From Erythrocercus mccallii (taxonomy: Eukaryota; Chordata; Aves; Passeriformes; Dicruridae), in assembly GCA_013397435.1 (NCBI GenBank), contig VZRG01000160.1:62001-126000 (forward strand): a stretch of DNA of 64,000 nt, read 5' to 3'. Position numbers and translations under genes: made by a program. A model generated the notes under the pieces. The model was not told the DNA's origin and searched no databases. It was given only the letters and a program-made list of their open reading frames with translations. Shown here piece by piece: positions 13,545 through 25,474 of the stretch (its first letter is position 1; each line of letters begins with the position of its first letter).

Positions 13545-14124
13545 TCATAGAATCATAGAATGGCCTGGGCTGCAATAGACCTTAAGATCATCTAGTTCCT
13601 TCTCCCCTGCCATGGGCAGGGACACTTTCCACTAGATCAGGTTCCTCAGGGACCAATAAAATCTGGCCTTAAGCACTTCCAGGAATGGAGCATCCACAGC
13701 TTCTCTGGAAAACCTGTTCCAGTGCCTCACCACTCTCACAGTAAAGAATTTCTTCCTAATATCTAATCTAAATGTACTCGCTTTCAGTTTGAAGCCATTC
13801 CCCCTTGTCCTGTCACTATGTGCCCTTGTAAATACTCTCTCTCCACCTTTCTTGTAGGCTCTCTTCAGGTACTGGAAGGGTGCAATTAAGTCACCCCAAA
13901 GCCTTCTCCTCTCCAGACTGAACAACACAACTTTCTCACCTTTTCTCCACAGGAGAGGTGCTCCACACCCCTGAACAACTTGGTGACCTCATCTGGACTT
14001 GCTCCAGCAGGTCCATGTCCTTCCTGTGCTGGAGACCCCAGAGTTGGATGCAGCCCTGCAGGTGGGGTCTCACCAAGGAGGAGCAGAGGGGCTGAGTCCC
14101 CTCCTTCACCTGCTGGCCAGACTA
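13545..14124 (-). repeat. CR1 LINE 3' end, relatively intact
   Basis: On the plus strand the copy opens with the reverse-complemented CR1 tail (TCATAGAATCATAGAATGG), so the element points to the minus strand. The minus-strand frame 13928-13632 stays open for about 98 codons. It encodes the conserved C-terminal end of CR1 ORF2, with RRRLWGDLIAPFQYLK, DRTRGNGFKLK and FRLDIRKKFF in the expected order. Upstream sequence (to 14124) continues the ORF2 reading in another frame, so at least one frameshift is present. The copy is 5'-truncated at about 14124 and cannot be active. Confidence 0.92.
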
Positions 14125-15771
14125 TGCTGAGATGCAAGGTACTGTGCTGATGGGCTCTAAAGCATGACTCTCCCAGGTACATTCAGATATTACATGCAGT
14201 GCATATAACTTGAAAGATATGACCAAAGGGAAGTTGTGACTGCATGTGAGAAGTCTCACTGAATGCAGAACAGGCACTTGGCCTGGATAAAATCTTAGCC
14301 TGTGGCTCCTCGGGACACAGTATAAAGCTTGGTCCAACTGAAGACAAACAATGCCAAACCTCTCTGTTCTTCACTGCATCATTTCATGTTTTTTGGCTCA
14401 CCTAGGGTCCCAATATCTATAAGTAAGAGAAGAAACATATGTCTGAGACAAGGCTGAACATGTGTCAGACCTAATCCTTTACAGCATGCAAACAGAGATT
14501 AGCTTTTCACGTTGAAAAGAGTCACCTCTATTGGGTACTTTGTATGGATTAGTGTTTGAGAAACTAAGGATGCAGATGATCTGGATTTATTTTATTTATT
14601 TTTAGAATGTATCTGGTTTGTATCACATTGGTGTTTTGCTCATTGATTGCTGAGATTTGCTTAGAGGGAATGAAAAACTGGAAAAAGAAGTGATTGCAAG
14701 CACAGAAGTGTATACTGTTCACAGTATGCAAAAAAGTGCTAAAACAGAAGAATGGTATTGCTAAGGGAAGACAACAGGAAAAGGATAGAAAAATAAAAAA
14801 TTGACTGAGGATAGTGTTACTTGGTAGGAGCTGAGAGAGTAAGGGTCTTTTTAACTTAGCAGTTGAGGTAGGACCATGTATATGACCCATTAGATAGGTC
14901 CACTTTGTACACAGATAAGTGTGCAAAGACGATTTGTAATAGAATCTGTATATGCAAAAGCATGTTGGGGCTTCTTTGCCATTGAAGTCTAACAAAAGCT
15001 TTATATGAGATAATTTAACCAATGTTTCCTTCAAGCTGACAGCTGGTTTGCTTTCCCTTGAGGCTATGATACATTATTTTTTTCTCCTCTTGAGTCCTGT
15101 CAAAAAAAGCGCCAAAACACGTAAAACTTAAGCTGCTTGTATTATCACTTGAAGTAAGTCCTTTCTTTTTCATTCTTTTCTTGTCTCCAATGGGAAATTA
15201 CAAGTAACAACACCCTTTTATAGAAATAAAAAATAGACTATGAATAATTAAAATCTTTTAAGGAAGCTAATTTCTTACTTCAGTCATGACTTACCTTTAT
15301 CATCCCTGCCAATGTCATTTTTAAAGTCTCTGAGAAAGATATAGCTAACCTTTTTCTGAAGCAGTAACAGTCCGTGGACATCTGTGTAATGTTAACTTTA
15401 TCAACAGTGGTCACAGTCGGTGGATTCCTTAAAATAAACACATTTTCCCAGCATTGGAACACAATAAATGACATAAATGCAGCTAATTTCACAGTACTTT
15501 TATGCAGTAACTAGTTCTTGCACATATTCTTGGGACTTAAGCACCCTCAAAAATACCAAATGAATGAATTCATATATTGCTTGTCAGACAGAGATACTCC
15601 TATTGCATTTCCACATTTAAAATGTGGTCTAAGCCCCTAGAAAGAAGAGGAACCATCAATTGAAAGAAAAGAAAAAAAGAAAATGTTTCCTAATATGTAA
15701 AAATAGAAAAGTGTAATCTCTACAGAGATCTTTGGTATTAACCTTTTTTTCTTTACACAATTTAAAATATT
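14125..15771. other. Intergenic, no gene supported
   Basis: The longest frame of the window lies here on the minus strand (15034-14564, 156 codons). It begins with TTG rather than ATG, has no recognisable domain and lies in AT-rich sequence, so it is treated as chance. Nothing else is recognised. Confidence 0.5.
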
Positions 15772-16577
15772 TTATTTGGACTCTGTAAGGCCTTTAACAG
15801 GGTACACCAAAATATTCCTCTCTCTAAATTGGAGAGAGATGGATGGACTGTCCAGTGGATGAAGAATTGCTTGGTCACATGCAGAGGGTAGTGGTCAACA
15901 GCTCAATGTCCAAATGGACATCAGTGACAAGTAGTGTTCCTCAGGGGTCTGTATTGAGACCAATACTGTTTCATATGTTCACAAGTGGCATAGAAGAAGG
16001 GATTGAGTGCATCCTCAGCATGTTTGAGGGTGGCACCAATCTGAGTGGTGGGCTGGACCACCTGAAGGACAGGATGCCATCCAGAGGGACCTGGTCAAGC
16101 TTGAGAAGTGGCCCATGGGAATCTCATCACATTCAATAAGGTCAAGGTCAAGGTGCTGCACCCGGGTCAGGGCAATCCCGGTTATCAATCCAGGCTAGGG
16201 GATGAACAGATTCACAGCAGCTCTGCTGAGAAGGACTTGAGAATTCTGGTGGATGCAAGGCTGGATATGAGCTGGCAATGTGCATTTCCAGACCCATATC
16301 CTGGGCTGCTTAAAAAGCAGCATGACTGGCAGGTTCAGGGAGGTGACTCTCCTCCTCTGCTTCACTGTGGTGATACAGTTGGAGTTCTGCATTCAATTCG
16401 GGGGTCCTCAGCACAGGAAACTCAAGGATCTGTTGGAACAAGTCCAGAGGAGACCACAAAAATTATCAGAAAGCTACAGATCCTGTGAACATAGGCTGAG
16501 AAAGCTGGGGTTGCTCAGCCTGGAGAAGGAGAGGCTCTTACTGATGCCTTTCAATACTTGAAGGGGACTTTCCAGGT
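15772..16577 (+). repeat. CR1 LINE ORF2 fragment, truncated at both ends
   Basis: This is decayed CR1 reverse-transcriptase ORF2. It starts at the conserved 'DF-KAF--V' region (15775-15810) and passes the SS-VPQGSVL-PILF motif that precedes the catalytic box (15930-15970). It continues through the thumb region ('LGDEQIHSSSAEKDL'-like, 16195-16250) to 'LRKLGLLSLEKERL' at 16495-16540. Several frames must be joined, so it is a pseudogene. Unlike the other copies it stops before the 3' UTR, at about 16577, leaving no 3' tail. Confidence 0.9.
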
Positions 16578-19500
16578 AAGTATTTCAACTGTGTATACAC
16601 CGTGATAATTTTTTTGCTCATTTCAGTGTAAGCTCAATTAGGTCTCTTAAACCACAGACTAGAATCGCAGTCAGTTACCACAGCAGAGCTGGAAGCTCAG
16701 ATATGGGAGATGCCTCTACTGTTGAGTGCTAAATAACATATATGCACTCAAAATAATGAAAAAGGTTAATTAATCAATCATTGAAAATTATCTAAGTTGT
16801 CTGACTTTGCTCTGTGAGAGTACAAGATTACTTATGGACTCAAATACATCTAAAAAAAGATTTTAAAAGTTTGTGCACTGTCTCTCCACTGCCAATTTTT
16901 GTTCTCAGTACTTAAATTCTTGTCCTGGCAATGTTCTCCCAAGTGGTGTTCATACCAAAAGGTACTATTTACATATCCACATTTTGGCTGTGAAAGTGAC
17001 AGCCAAAAGCTACAATGGTAAGGTTACAAAAGCTTGACAGTGTGAACTGCAAGCAAAGTAAGACCCAAACTCAAACACCCACTTTGGCATATGCAGAGCA
17101 GCATGCCCTCATTAACTTTGCATACCAAGCATGACTTTGGGTGTTGCATCTTGGGTCAGGTAGAGTCTTGAGAAGGCAGAGTGCATCTTGCATGAGAGCA
17201 CATGAGAACTAGAAGGACAGAAATATCCCGTGTGGGGAAAGAGAATTTCTTCACAGATGTTCACACAGTGGGATCCTGATGGAAAACTAACTTCCACAGC
17301 AGCTAAAATAACGTATCAATAATAGAAATTAACCTATTCTTGTACTACCATCTGAACATACTAACATCTCTTGAGCCACTGCTTTATTCCACTGAAATGT
17401 TACTCTCTTGTTTCACCACCAAATTTTATTTTTTAAAAAAGGTTAAATTTCTCTGGCAAAGTTCTTAAACATAAATTCAATTTCAGTTCAAATTCCTTAA
17501 GATACTGTAAGACCCATTCTTTAATTGAGCATACAGACCTTTTTAGGGTATATGACTTGGGAATTCTTAAAACATCATTATAAAATTGAGTTACATAGCC
17601 AATAAGGTTTCTGTAAAAACAAAACACATTATACTCCTGGTCTGGATTGAATGTGACACTAATTGCAGACACTATTGCTTATGGCCAATTGCCTCAGGGT
17701 GCTGTTGTTTTAAAAGTGATCTCAAAAGACAGTGGTGTCTTCAGATTAGGGAAACTGGGATTTGAATTCGTGGTAGAAGACTGACTATACTTTGGAATTC
17801 TTATTCTATAGAGGAAAATAAGATGTCTCTAAGTAATCCTAAAAGGAGACTACAGTTAATAGTGTCTCAACAATCTCAAAAGGACTTTAAAAAAATAGTT
17901 GCAAAAATGTCAGAAATTCTTAGAGTTATCACAAAAAAGTAAAACTGTCAATGATAGATTTGTTATAGAAACCTGAAATGAGATTTTAGCAAACTGACAG
18001 TTTTATATTAAAAATAACCCTCTGTCATCTTTTCTAAATTTTTAATAATCCTTTTGACTTATACTGAGATTTCCAGTCAAGGCTTGCCAACTTTACAGAT
18101 ATTACTCATTATTTGTATTACTGTATTATATGACTTTAAATCCATATATTTATGTACATGCACATATATAGACATATGTATAGATAGATTTATGTACAGC
18201 CATATGCATTTGTGTAAAAACTCACACAAAAGGTTTCCAAACACTCTGAGCCTGTAAGTCACAGCTAACCCTCAGATTTCTCAGCAACCTGTATTTTCTA
18301 TTTTTATAAAACAAATCATGATTCATGATTGTTTTACAAAACAATCATGAAATTACTGCTTAATAAGGAATCATGGACACATTGTAGACTGCTAATCTCT
18401 GCCCTTAAAAAACAAGAAAATATTATGGTCTGGGTTTAAAAGCATTGCAATATGACTGAGCGAGAATTAGAAAATGATTACAATTATGAGATAATTCAGA
18501 AAGTTGGTGTCATTTAGTAACTTGCCTAAATTTAGGACGCAGGTATTCTATTCTGTGCAAAATTTTGGACAAATAAATTCCTTATCTTTTATCTGATAAC
18601 GATTTTGACCCCTTTTACAAAGTGATTTGAAATTTTCTAAACACTGAATAAGCATTATTTAGAGATAAATTGGGACCCAGATGTTTTGAAAGACAGAGAG
18701 ACTATATTACATAACAGACACAATAACCATGCCTCCTATTTCCTCCTCCAAGTCTTCCTATTTAAACATCTGTGGTTTCCCCTCAAAAGTTCAGAAAAAA
18801 ATTTTCTAAATTTGCCAGATCAAGTTTCATGAGCTGCACATATTTAAAATTAAGTAAATTAAGTATGTTCTACAAAGGGCTTTTAGCACCAGCATTCAAG
18901 ATGAATTGCTAAACTTCCCTCTGTAATGTTGACCGTAGCTCAGTAAGGGCTCTTGAGAACTAGAAATGCATAAATAACTTGGCAAAGTAAGCTTCATGTA
19001 ATTATGAAAAAAATCCATATTTTTAATCAAAATTTGGTGTGCTAAAATATTTTGAAATAGAAATATTTTCAAAAATTCTTTGAAAAGCAATTGTAGAATT
19101 GTTACATTTGTCAATAGCATGCCTTCCTCCATCTCCCAGGCCAGAAATAGTCTAAAGATGATGATATTTAGCTCTCAAAAGTTTATCCAAGCACATTTTG
19201 ACAATAATTTATTTCAATACCTTTCAGCTAAACACAATGGACAGATACATTTCAAGCACCTCAGTATAAATATGTGGGGTTTGGACAGTAATTGTTGGCT
19301 ATAGTGGACACTGTTATTTTCACTCTTCCAAGAAATTATAGATACACACCTTCAAAAATGAAAAGTTCAATAAATGGACAGTAATTCTAATGCCAAATGG
19401 AATGGCCATATTACTATTAGACAAAAAAAAGTAATTCTAATTTTGCTATATTTTTTGCCATATTTCCATATTGCCATATTTCCTGTCAAGATATCCAGAA

Positions 19501-19756
19501 ATAAATCTAAAATTTCACACAATAAATAGAAACTTGAATTTCATAAGCAGGAACCATAACAAATCAATCTAAAAACAATTGTTCATCAATAAAAACTAAC
19601 AGAAAAAAAGTTCAACTATGCAAAAGGCAATATGGCTGGCAGTCACTGAGATCTGAGATCTGAATTTTCATCCTCCTTTTGACAAATTCTACCCTAAACA
19701 AAAGTTCACAAAAGCCAGGATAAAAGCACAAAGAGAAAGGATAGTTAATATAAAAT
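16578..19756. other. Intergenic, no gene supported
   Basis: AT-rich sequence without recognisable genes. It includes a TA/CA-rich simple-sequence patch at about 18135-18200 and the compact palindrome at 18322-18351. No repeat family is recognised. Confidence 0.5.
18322..18351. repeat. 30-bp palindrome (14-bp arms, 2-nt loop)
   Basis: The arms 18322-18335 (TTCATGATTGTTTT) and 18338-18351 are exact reverse complements separated by AC. Just upstream, CATGATTCATGATT repeats part of the arm. Palindromes of this size in AT-rich DNA usually arise by slippage or template switching. Confidence 0.75.
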
Positions 19757-20230
19757 AGCTGTACTGAGTGAGAGCAAAGGTCCATCTGACCAGTTTTACA
19801 GTGACTGCTAAAGGAAGCTTAGGGATCCACTGTAAGAGAGCAAATATAGTTCTACCATTATTTTCCCACTTTCTGAGAATAGCTCACTTAGAGATGCTAA
19901 GACTGTATACACAGTTCTTCATTTAGCAGCCTTCTATGCAGCCTTCATCCAAATAGGTCTGATTTCCTTTTGATATTTTTGGCATGCAACAGACAATAAG
20001 CTATAAAAATAAGTTCCAGAGCATAGATATGCTCTCAGTGAAAAGGTATTATCTTCTGTTTACTCTACAGGCTTTGACTGGTGTTTTTATTGTCTATTCC
20101 TAGTCCTTGTTATGAGAACTAGACAACAATTATTACATGAGCTGTATGGAGCAGTGAACAAGAACTTAAAGACCTTTACCATATCTCTCCTCAGGAATCT
20201 CTTTGAAGATATGGAGTCCAAGGCTGTTTC
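19757..20230 (-). repeat. Ancient CR1-like LINE relic
   Basis: Read on the plus strand, 'gagcaaaggtccatctgacc' near 19775 matches the complement of the 3' region of old sauropsid CR1 families ('aaggtccatctagccc'). Later come 'gtccttgttatgagaac' (20104-20120) and 'catatctctcctcagga' (20180-20196). These are the complement of the ORF2 tail (RTRN..., 'atatcccccctcag' in older families). The order is right but divergence is high, so this insertion should be much older than the avian CR1 tails elsewhere in the window. Confidence 0.55.
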
Positions 20231-21007
20231 AGTGACCTTAGGCTGCGTTCCTGAAGAGTGTGAAATGCATAGGATCAACATCAGCATGTTCTGGGAGAGG
20301 TTATGTGGCCTCCTCAGTTATGTGCTACTTGTGTTTTCCTGATTGGGATCCTAAAGCAACACTCAATGAATAAGTACACCATCTTCCACTCTTGTTTAAG
20401 AAAGCCTTTGAGAGTCATTTTGATACAAAAGAAATTTCACTTTTGTGCCTCTTGTCTATTGTGACCTCATTTTTTCTACTATGTTGCCATAGTACCTTTG
20501 GCAATATATGAAAATTGCAATAATAATAAATATGCTCTTCTCAAAAGTCTTCCAAAAGGCTGCTTTTTCAGCCTGATCTCAGTATTTGACTACTTCCAGT
20601 TGACACTTCAATGGTCTTTTTTCTAAAAGATAACCTTTCTGTATTGCTTTTCCTTTTCACCATGCCAAGTCTTTAATACTTGGAATGTAAAATTCCATGG
20701 ACATGGTAAGATCAGGGCTTTCTGTAAACTGCTTGTGATATGAGAAAAATCAGCATCAGCATGTTCTTATTTTTCTTCTAAAATATTTCATTAATGTTGT
20801 AGTCCATCCACCTGCATTTTTCTAAACAAATTCATTAACTTTTGCAAGTTAATTCTATTCCAAAGCCTTCAAAATGAAAGTAAAAGAAAGCATGTAAATT
20901 GGAGTTTGAGGGATTCGTGTCTGTAATTCTCTGCTGGTGTAGTCTTTATGCAGAGATCCTGCATTTTCCACTGACAAACAGAGACAGGATAGGAGAAAAT
21001 GATTCAA

Positions 21008-21057
21008 TTTTTTTCTTTTTTTTCTTTTTTTTTTCTTTTTTCTTTTTTTTTTTTTTT
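21008..21057. repeat. T-rich (TnC) polypyrimidine tract
   Basis: About 50 bases of uninterrupted pyrimidine, mostly T with spaced C. It is a simple repeat likely to vary in length, with no positional sign of a splice acceptor. Confidence 0.9.
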
Positions 21058-22816
21058 AAGAAATGGTGAAATAACTATTTTTCTCTAATATAAATTTACA
21101 GTCTGCTAGTCTGCTCCTGAACTGCATATACCTCTATTTGTGTAGTTATACATTTGAATCATAAATTAACCTGTTTGTGCAGAGGTTGCTGGCTGGTGCT
21201 GTTGAATTTGATTCTCCACAGGCACATTATTAAAAGTTTAGGTGAAGACACATTAACATTGATTTTCATTCCATTTTGCTGAGACATACACCAGTAATTA
21301 ATTTCCATTCATCAGCTTTGGCACCTAACACAGTACAATGATAGTGCAAAAGGAAAATTTTTAAAAAAAAAATGTTTGTATTTTAAAGTAAGCATGAAAG
21401 CTATATTCTTGGTCTTTCTTTTTACCATAAGACTATAAGATTTACGTTTCTTTTTAATAAATTGTCAAATATCTCAAAGCCAGTTAAGGCCTAAAAAATA
21501 TTACAAAACCTCACAGATTCTATGTAATTAACATTCAATCATGCCTGTGAAAAAAGAGAGCTTCAAAATAGTATTTATAATATTGGAGAAAAGCATGTAG
21601 ATATAAATATATATAATATGCAAGAACAGGATATTGCCTATTTCAGCATTATGTGTGCCATCTTTTAGGTATAGGCCCTGTGGCATTTCAGCCTGACCTT
21701 CTCGTAACTTTCCAAGAATTTTATTCCTCCAGATGTCATCAGAGACTTCATAAGTGTGTCTTACATCTTCCCTGGGGAACTGGAAAGAAGCTATGGGATA
21801 ATTTGCTAAAATGCCCAGTGTCTGAGGCATTTAAGTATACAGGGAAAATAAAATTTGATTTTTTTTCCTATTCATATGTTAATTATTGACAAATTAAATG
21901 TAAATATAATAAATATATGAAGTTTAACTGCAATCAGTGATCATAAAACCACTACAGAAATCTTTTTCCAATCTTAACAAGTCTGTGATTTTAGGTGGCA
22001 GAGCTACTTTACTTTTTATACTTTCTCATTCTTCCCTAAGTTTGTTCCTTAACCGAAGAAACAAAATAAGGTGTATCTAGTTGTCACAAATATTATATCT
22101 AAGAACCAAACAAATTGAGAAAAAGCTCAGGGTAACTGAAGCATTTTCTATCCATTTCACTCTTCAAACTTTGGACTCTAAAATAGTGATAGATTAACTT
22201 CCAGACATGATATATCACTTTAAAATAGAAAATGCATTTTTCTAAAGCATAAGAAAATGAAATATTTAAACAAATATTTAAACAAATGTTCACAAAAAAA
22301 AAGTGCCAGCTTATCTGATATAGTAAGAAATCTAGAAACAATGTTGCAGATAAAGTGAAACTAGAGTTTTATGTTTACAGGGTTGAGGGATCTTTAGGTG
22401 AAGTTTCTCCTTTGAATGCTATTTTTTAGGTAAGAGATCAAGAAAACATTAAAAAGGTTCTAAACAAGTTGCTCAGCTGGAGAGAGGCATTCAGGAACCA
22501 GGATCAAGAGAAAACACCTAGAATAGTGCTTCATATATCAGTAACGTGCGTGTGAAACATAAATGATGGCAGCTGGATGACTATGCAACTTTGAACAGTG
22601 GGGTCCTATGGATAGAGGTTTTAGGGGACACAGCCCTAGGACACAATAAATATGTTTTGATTTGCAAGTAAGTACCTAAAATATTAGAAATCAGTTTCTT
22701 CCTGATGAGAGTGAATGTATGCATTTTGACTGCTTGTAAAATTTGACCTGCTGCCCACAGGTTGGTGAAAGCCCTTGGTCAGCTTTACCAAGTGAGTTTT
22801 CATCTATCTTTATAAA

Positions 22817-22866
22817 TAAATACATATACATATATATATATTTATACGTACATATACATATACATG
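22817..22866. repeat. TA/CATA microsatellite
   Basis: An alternating purine-pyrimidine run of ATAC, ATAT and ATACAT units, interrupted by TTTATACGT. It is a simple sequence repeat. Confidence 0.85.
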
Positions 22867-22989
22867 TTAATCCACTCTTTATTAAACATGCCATGAGAAC
22901 ACAAACGGACCAACACTGGCTGCACAAAACTCATGCAATGCAAACAGCAACACAATAACATGTGAAGCCATTGATTTTTAATGATTACC

Positions 22990-23656
22990 AAATTGATGCT
23001 GGCTAACCTGGAGAGCATACAAGAAATTGCAAACAGGGATAGACATAAGAGAGAAACATTACTCAGAGGAAAAATGGAAGGTCAAAGCTCAGCTGAAGTT
23101 AAAATTGCCTAATGACACAGGAGTAACAAGAAGAAATTCTGTCAGTTTGCTCACAGAAAAAGGTTCAGAGCAAAAAGGTTCAGAGCAAAAAGTTCAGAGG
23201 AAATGTGGCACTGTTGACAAAAGGGAGGAGACAGCCCAGTGGTGGATGACACAGATAAAGCTGGAGTACTTGATGCCTTCCTCACCTCCCTGCTTCAGTC
23301 CCTATAGGAAAAGCCTGAGACCAGATCCCTGTATCAAGCCAGTCAAGCTTGGGAAGGAGAAGAGCAGTCAAGAGTGGAATCTTTTCAGGCTAGGGGTTAC
23401 TTGAACGATCCTGATGTCCTAAAATCCTTGGACCTGGATCAGATTCATCTGAAACTGCTGAAGCATACAGCTGAGGTGACTGTAAAGCTGCTATTACCTG
23501 TGGCCAAAAAAATTGAGGCAATCTGGAAAAGTCCCTTAGAAATGAAAAAAAGAAGAAAATATTATGCCAAGAATTATAAATGGTAGGAGGAACCATCTGG
23601 GAGTTACAGGCTACTCAGATTAATCTCAGTACCTAGATTCTTAGAGGATTTTTCTT
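22990..23656 (+). repeat. CR1 LINE, 5' half (interrupted by an LTR)
   Basis: The plus-strand frame 23027-23404 encodes a degraded stretch of CR1 ORF2 upstream of the reverse transcriptase (SEEKWKVKAQLKLKL). Further on come 'LKSLDLDQIHLKLLK' (from about 23421) and, after a frameshift, the 'NYR--SL-S-P' region near 23600. The frames carry several shifts and stops. A 15-bp tandem triplication sits inside at 23157-23200. The copy resumes at 24247 beyond an inserted LTR. Confidence 0.85.
23157..23200 (+). repeat. 15-bp tandem repeat inside CR1
   Basis: The unit AAAAAGGTTCAGAGC occurs about 2.9 times, the last copy one base short. It is in frame for the first two units (peptide KGSEQKGSEQK), pointing to local duplication after or during insertion of this CR1. 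Confidence 0.9.
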
Positions 23657-23662
23657 AACATT

Positions 23663-24240
23663 TGTGCTGGCTGTAGCTCGGATAGAGGTTTGTTTCTTTT
23701 TTCAGAGTAGCTGGTATGGGGCTGTGTTTCGGATGTGTGACCAAAACAGTGTTGATAACACAGGGGTGTTTTTGTTATGGCTGAACAGTGCTTGCACAGC
23801 ATCAAGGCATTTTCTGTGACTCTCCTCACCCCACCAGTGAGGAGGCTGGGGGTACACAAGAAGCTGAAAGGAGACATGGCCAGGACAGCTCATCCTAACT
23901 GACCAAATGGATATTCCATACCATATGATGTCATGCTCAGCATATAAAGATGGGGGAAAGATTGGTGAGGGGCCCCCTGCTCAGGGACTGACTAGGGATT
24001 GTTCAGTTGGTGGTGGGCAACTGTTTTCACTTGCATGACTTGTTTTTCTTGGGTTTTATTTTCTCTCTTAGTTATTTTTTCCTTTTCCTTACTATTACTG
24101 TTGTTGTTTTTATTGTTATTAAACTGTCTTCATCTCAACCCACAGGTTTTCTCATTTTTACTCTTCGTATTCTCTTCCCCATCCTGCACTGGGCAGACAG
24201 AGTGAACGGCTGCATGGTGTTTAGATGCTGACTGGGGTTA
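23663..24240 (+). mobile_element. Solo ERV LTR nested in CR1 (6-bp TSD)
   Basis: The LTR begins TGTGCTGGCTGTAG and resembles a passerine ERVK-type family I know from memory. Its U3 has GGATATTCCATACCATATG, then TGATGTCA at 23926, which looks like a CRE (TGACGTCA) decayed at its CpG. A TATA box (TATAAA) is at 23943 and a polyadenylation hexamer (ATTAAA) at 24118. It ends near 'ctggggtta' at 24240. AACATT occurs at both junctions (23657-23662 and 24241-24246), a 6-bp target-site duplication as expected for ERVK-like elements. The family usually extends some bases further 3' (..TTAAACCACGACA-like), so the exact 3' end is uncertain. No internal viral sequence adjoins it. Confidence 0.85.
23926..23948 (+). 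promoter_or_regulatory. LTR core promoter: CRE-like site and TATA box
   Basis: TGATGTCA (23926-23933) is one transition away from a CRE, at the CpG position. TATAAA follows at 23943-23948. The spacing is as expected for a retroviral U3 promoter. Whether it is active is unknown. Confidence 0.6.
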
Positions 24241-24246
24241 AACATT

Positions 24247-25452
24247 GAAGGGCAAGCAAGGAACAAAGGTTTACTAAGGACTGATCATGCTTATTATCTC
24301 AATTGTCTTCAGTGATAAAGTGACTAGCCATGTGAGTGAAGGGATAATAGTGGATGTAACACACCTTAACTTTGCTGAGGCTTTGGAAATCTCTCTGAGC
24401 ACTCTAACCTGTAAGTCAAAACAGAATGGGTTGTACAAATGCACTTTTAGATTTCCTTAATATTGGCTGGACTTCTGTGCTCAGAGGGTAGGAATCAGGC
24501 ATGGGATGTCCAGTGAACCTGGTACTGAGCATAAGACATAGTGGGGTGACAACGGCTCCATAACTGTTTGGTATCTTTGTCAACAACCTCAAGGACAAGA
24601 CAAGAATTCTCAGTAAATCTGTAGAAGGTATTAAATTTGGTTCACACAATAAATACTAAAGCTTCAATTGATCTTAAGATGCTGGAGAACTGGGCCAAAA
24701 AGATACCCAGGCAGTACATACACGAGAAGTTCAAAGTTGTTTCCAGAGCAGAATAACTCAATGCAGCTATGAGATGACCATAGTGGAGGTCCCAAGTGGC
24801 CGTGGAGGTGTAGTAAATCCCTGGCTGAATCTAAGGCCCCAGTGAGTTCTCATCACACAGGAGGCAAACTACATACTGGGTTGTTAGGAGAATTTTTGCT
24901 ACTGGAAAGGATCAAAGGAACTTATTATTCACTTCTACTGCATGCTGCCACATCTCAGCTATTGCATCCAGCTTTTAGTTCCCCTATTCAGGGCTGATGT
25001 GAAGGAAGTGGAAAGGGTCTGTCAGAAAGGATGTCTCCTATGAAGAAAGGCTGAGAGAGCTGGGATTGTTCTTCAATGCAAAGAAGAGGAGACTTCTCGG
25101 GAGATCTCACTGTGGCCTCCCAGTACCTTAAGAGGGCTTATAAGAAAAGAGAGGAGCGACTTTTCATATGGGCAATAGTGACAGGATGAGGGGTAATGGC
25201 TTTAAACTGAAAGAGACCAGGTTTAAATTAGATGTTAGGAAGAAATTATTTACCCAGAGGGTGGTGAGGCACTAGAACAGGTTGCCCAGAGAATTTGTAG
25301 ATGCCGCATTCCTGGCATTGTTTGAGGCCAGGTCAGATGGGGCCCTGTGCAAAATGGTCTAGAGGATGGCATCCCTGTCCACAGCAGGAGGTTGGAACTA
25401 GATGATCTTTAAGGTCCTTTGCAACCCAAACCATCCTATGATTCATTCTATA
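24247..25452 (+). repeat. CR1 LINE, 3' half with intact tail
   Basis: The CR1 resumes immediately after the second AACATT with '-RFTKD-SCL-' (CR1 'GFTKGKSCLTNL'). It then passes the 'DFSKAFDTV'-like region (24370), the thumb and C-terminal region ('YKKR..SDRMRGNGFKLK..FKLDVRKK', 25140-25250) and the 3' UTR. It ends in CCTATGATTCATTCTAT at 25436-25452. Frameshifts and stops are frequent. With the 5' half it makes a CR1 of about 1.87 kb. Confidence 0.93.
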
Positions 25453-25474
25453 CCTGGACTTGCTGATAGGTAAC

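Larger units (their letters stand above)
20231..22989. other. Intergenic, no gene supported; simple repeats
   Basis: AT-rich sequence. It contains a pyrimidine tract at 21008-21057 and a TA/CATA tract at 22817-22866. No gene or dispersed repeat is recognised. Confidence 0.5.

Noticed and set aside
14564..15034. Longest open frame of the window (156 codons, minus)
   Set aside because: It begins with TTG, has no domain or splice context, and its composition is that of translated AT-rich DNA.
16108..16488. 126-codon plus-strand frame, considered as a gene
   Set aside because: It is decayed CR1 ORF2 sequence and needs frameshifts to follow the LINE protein.
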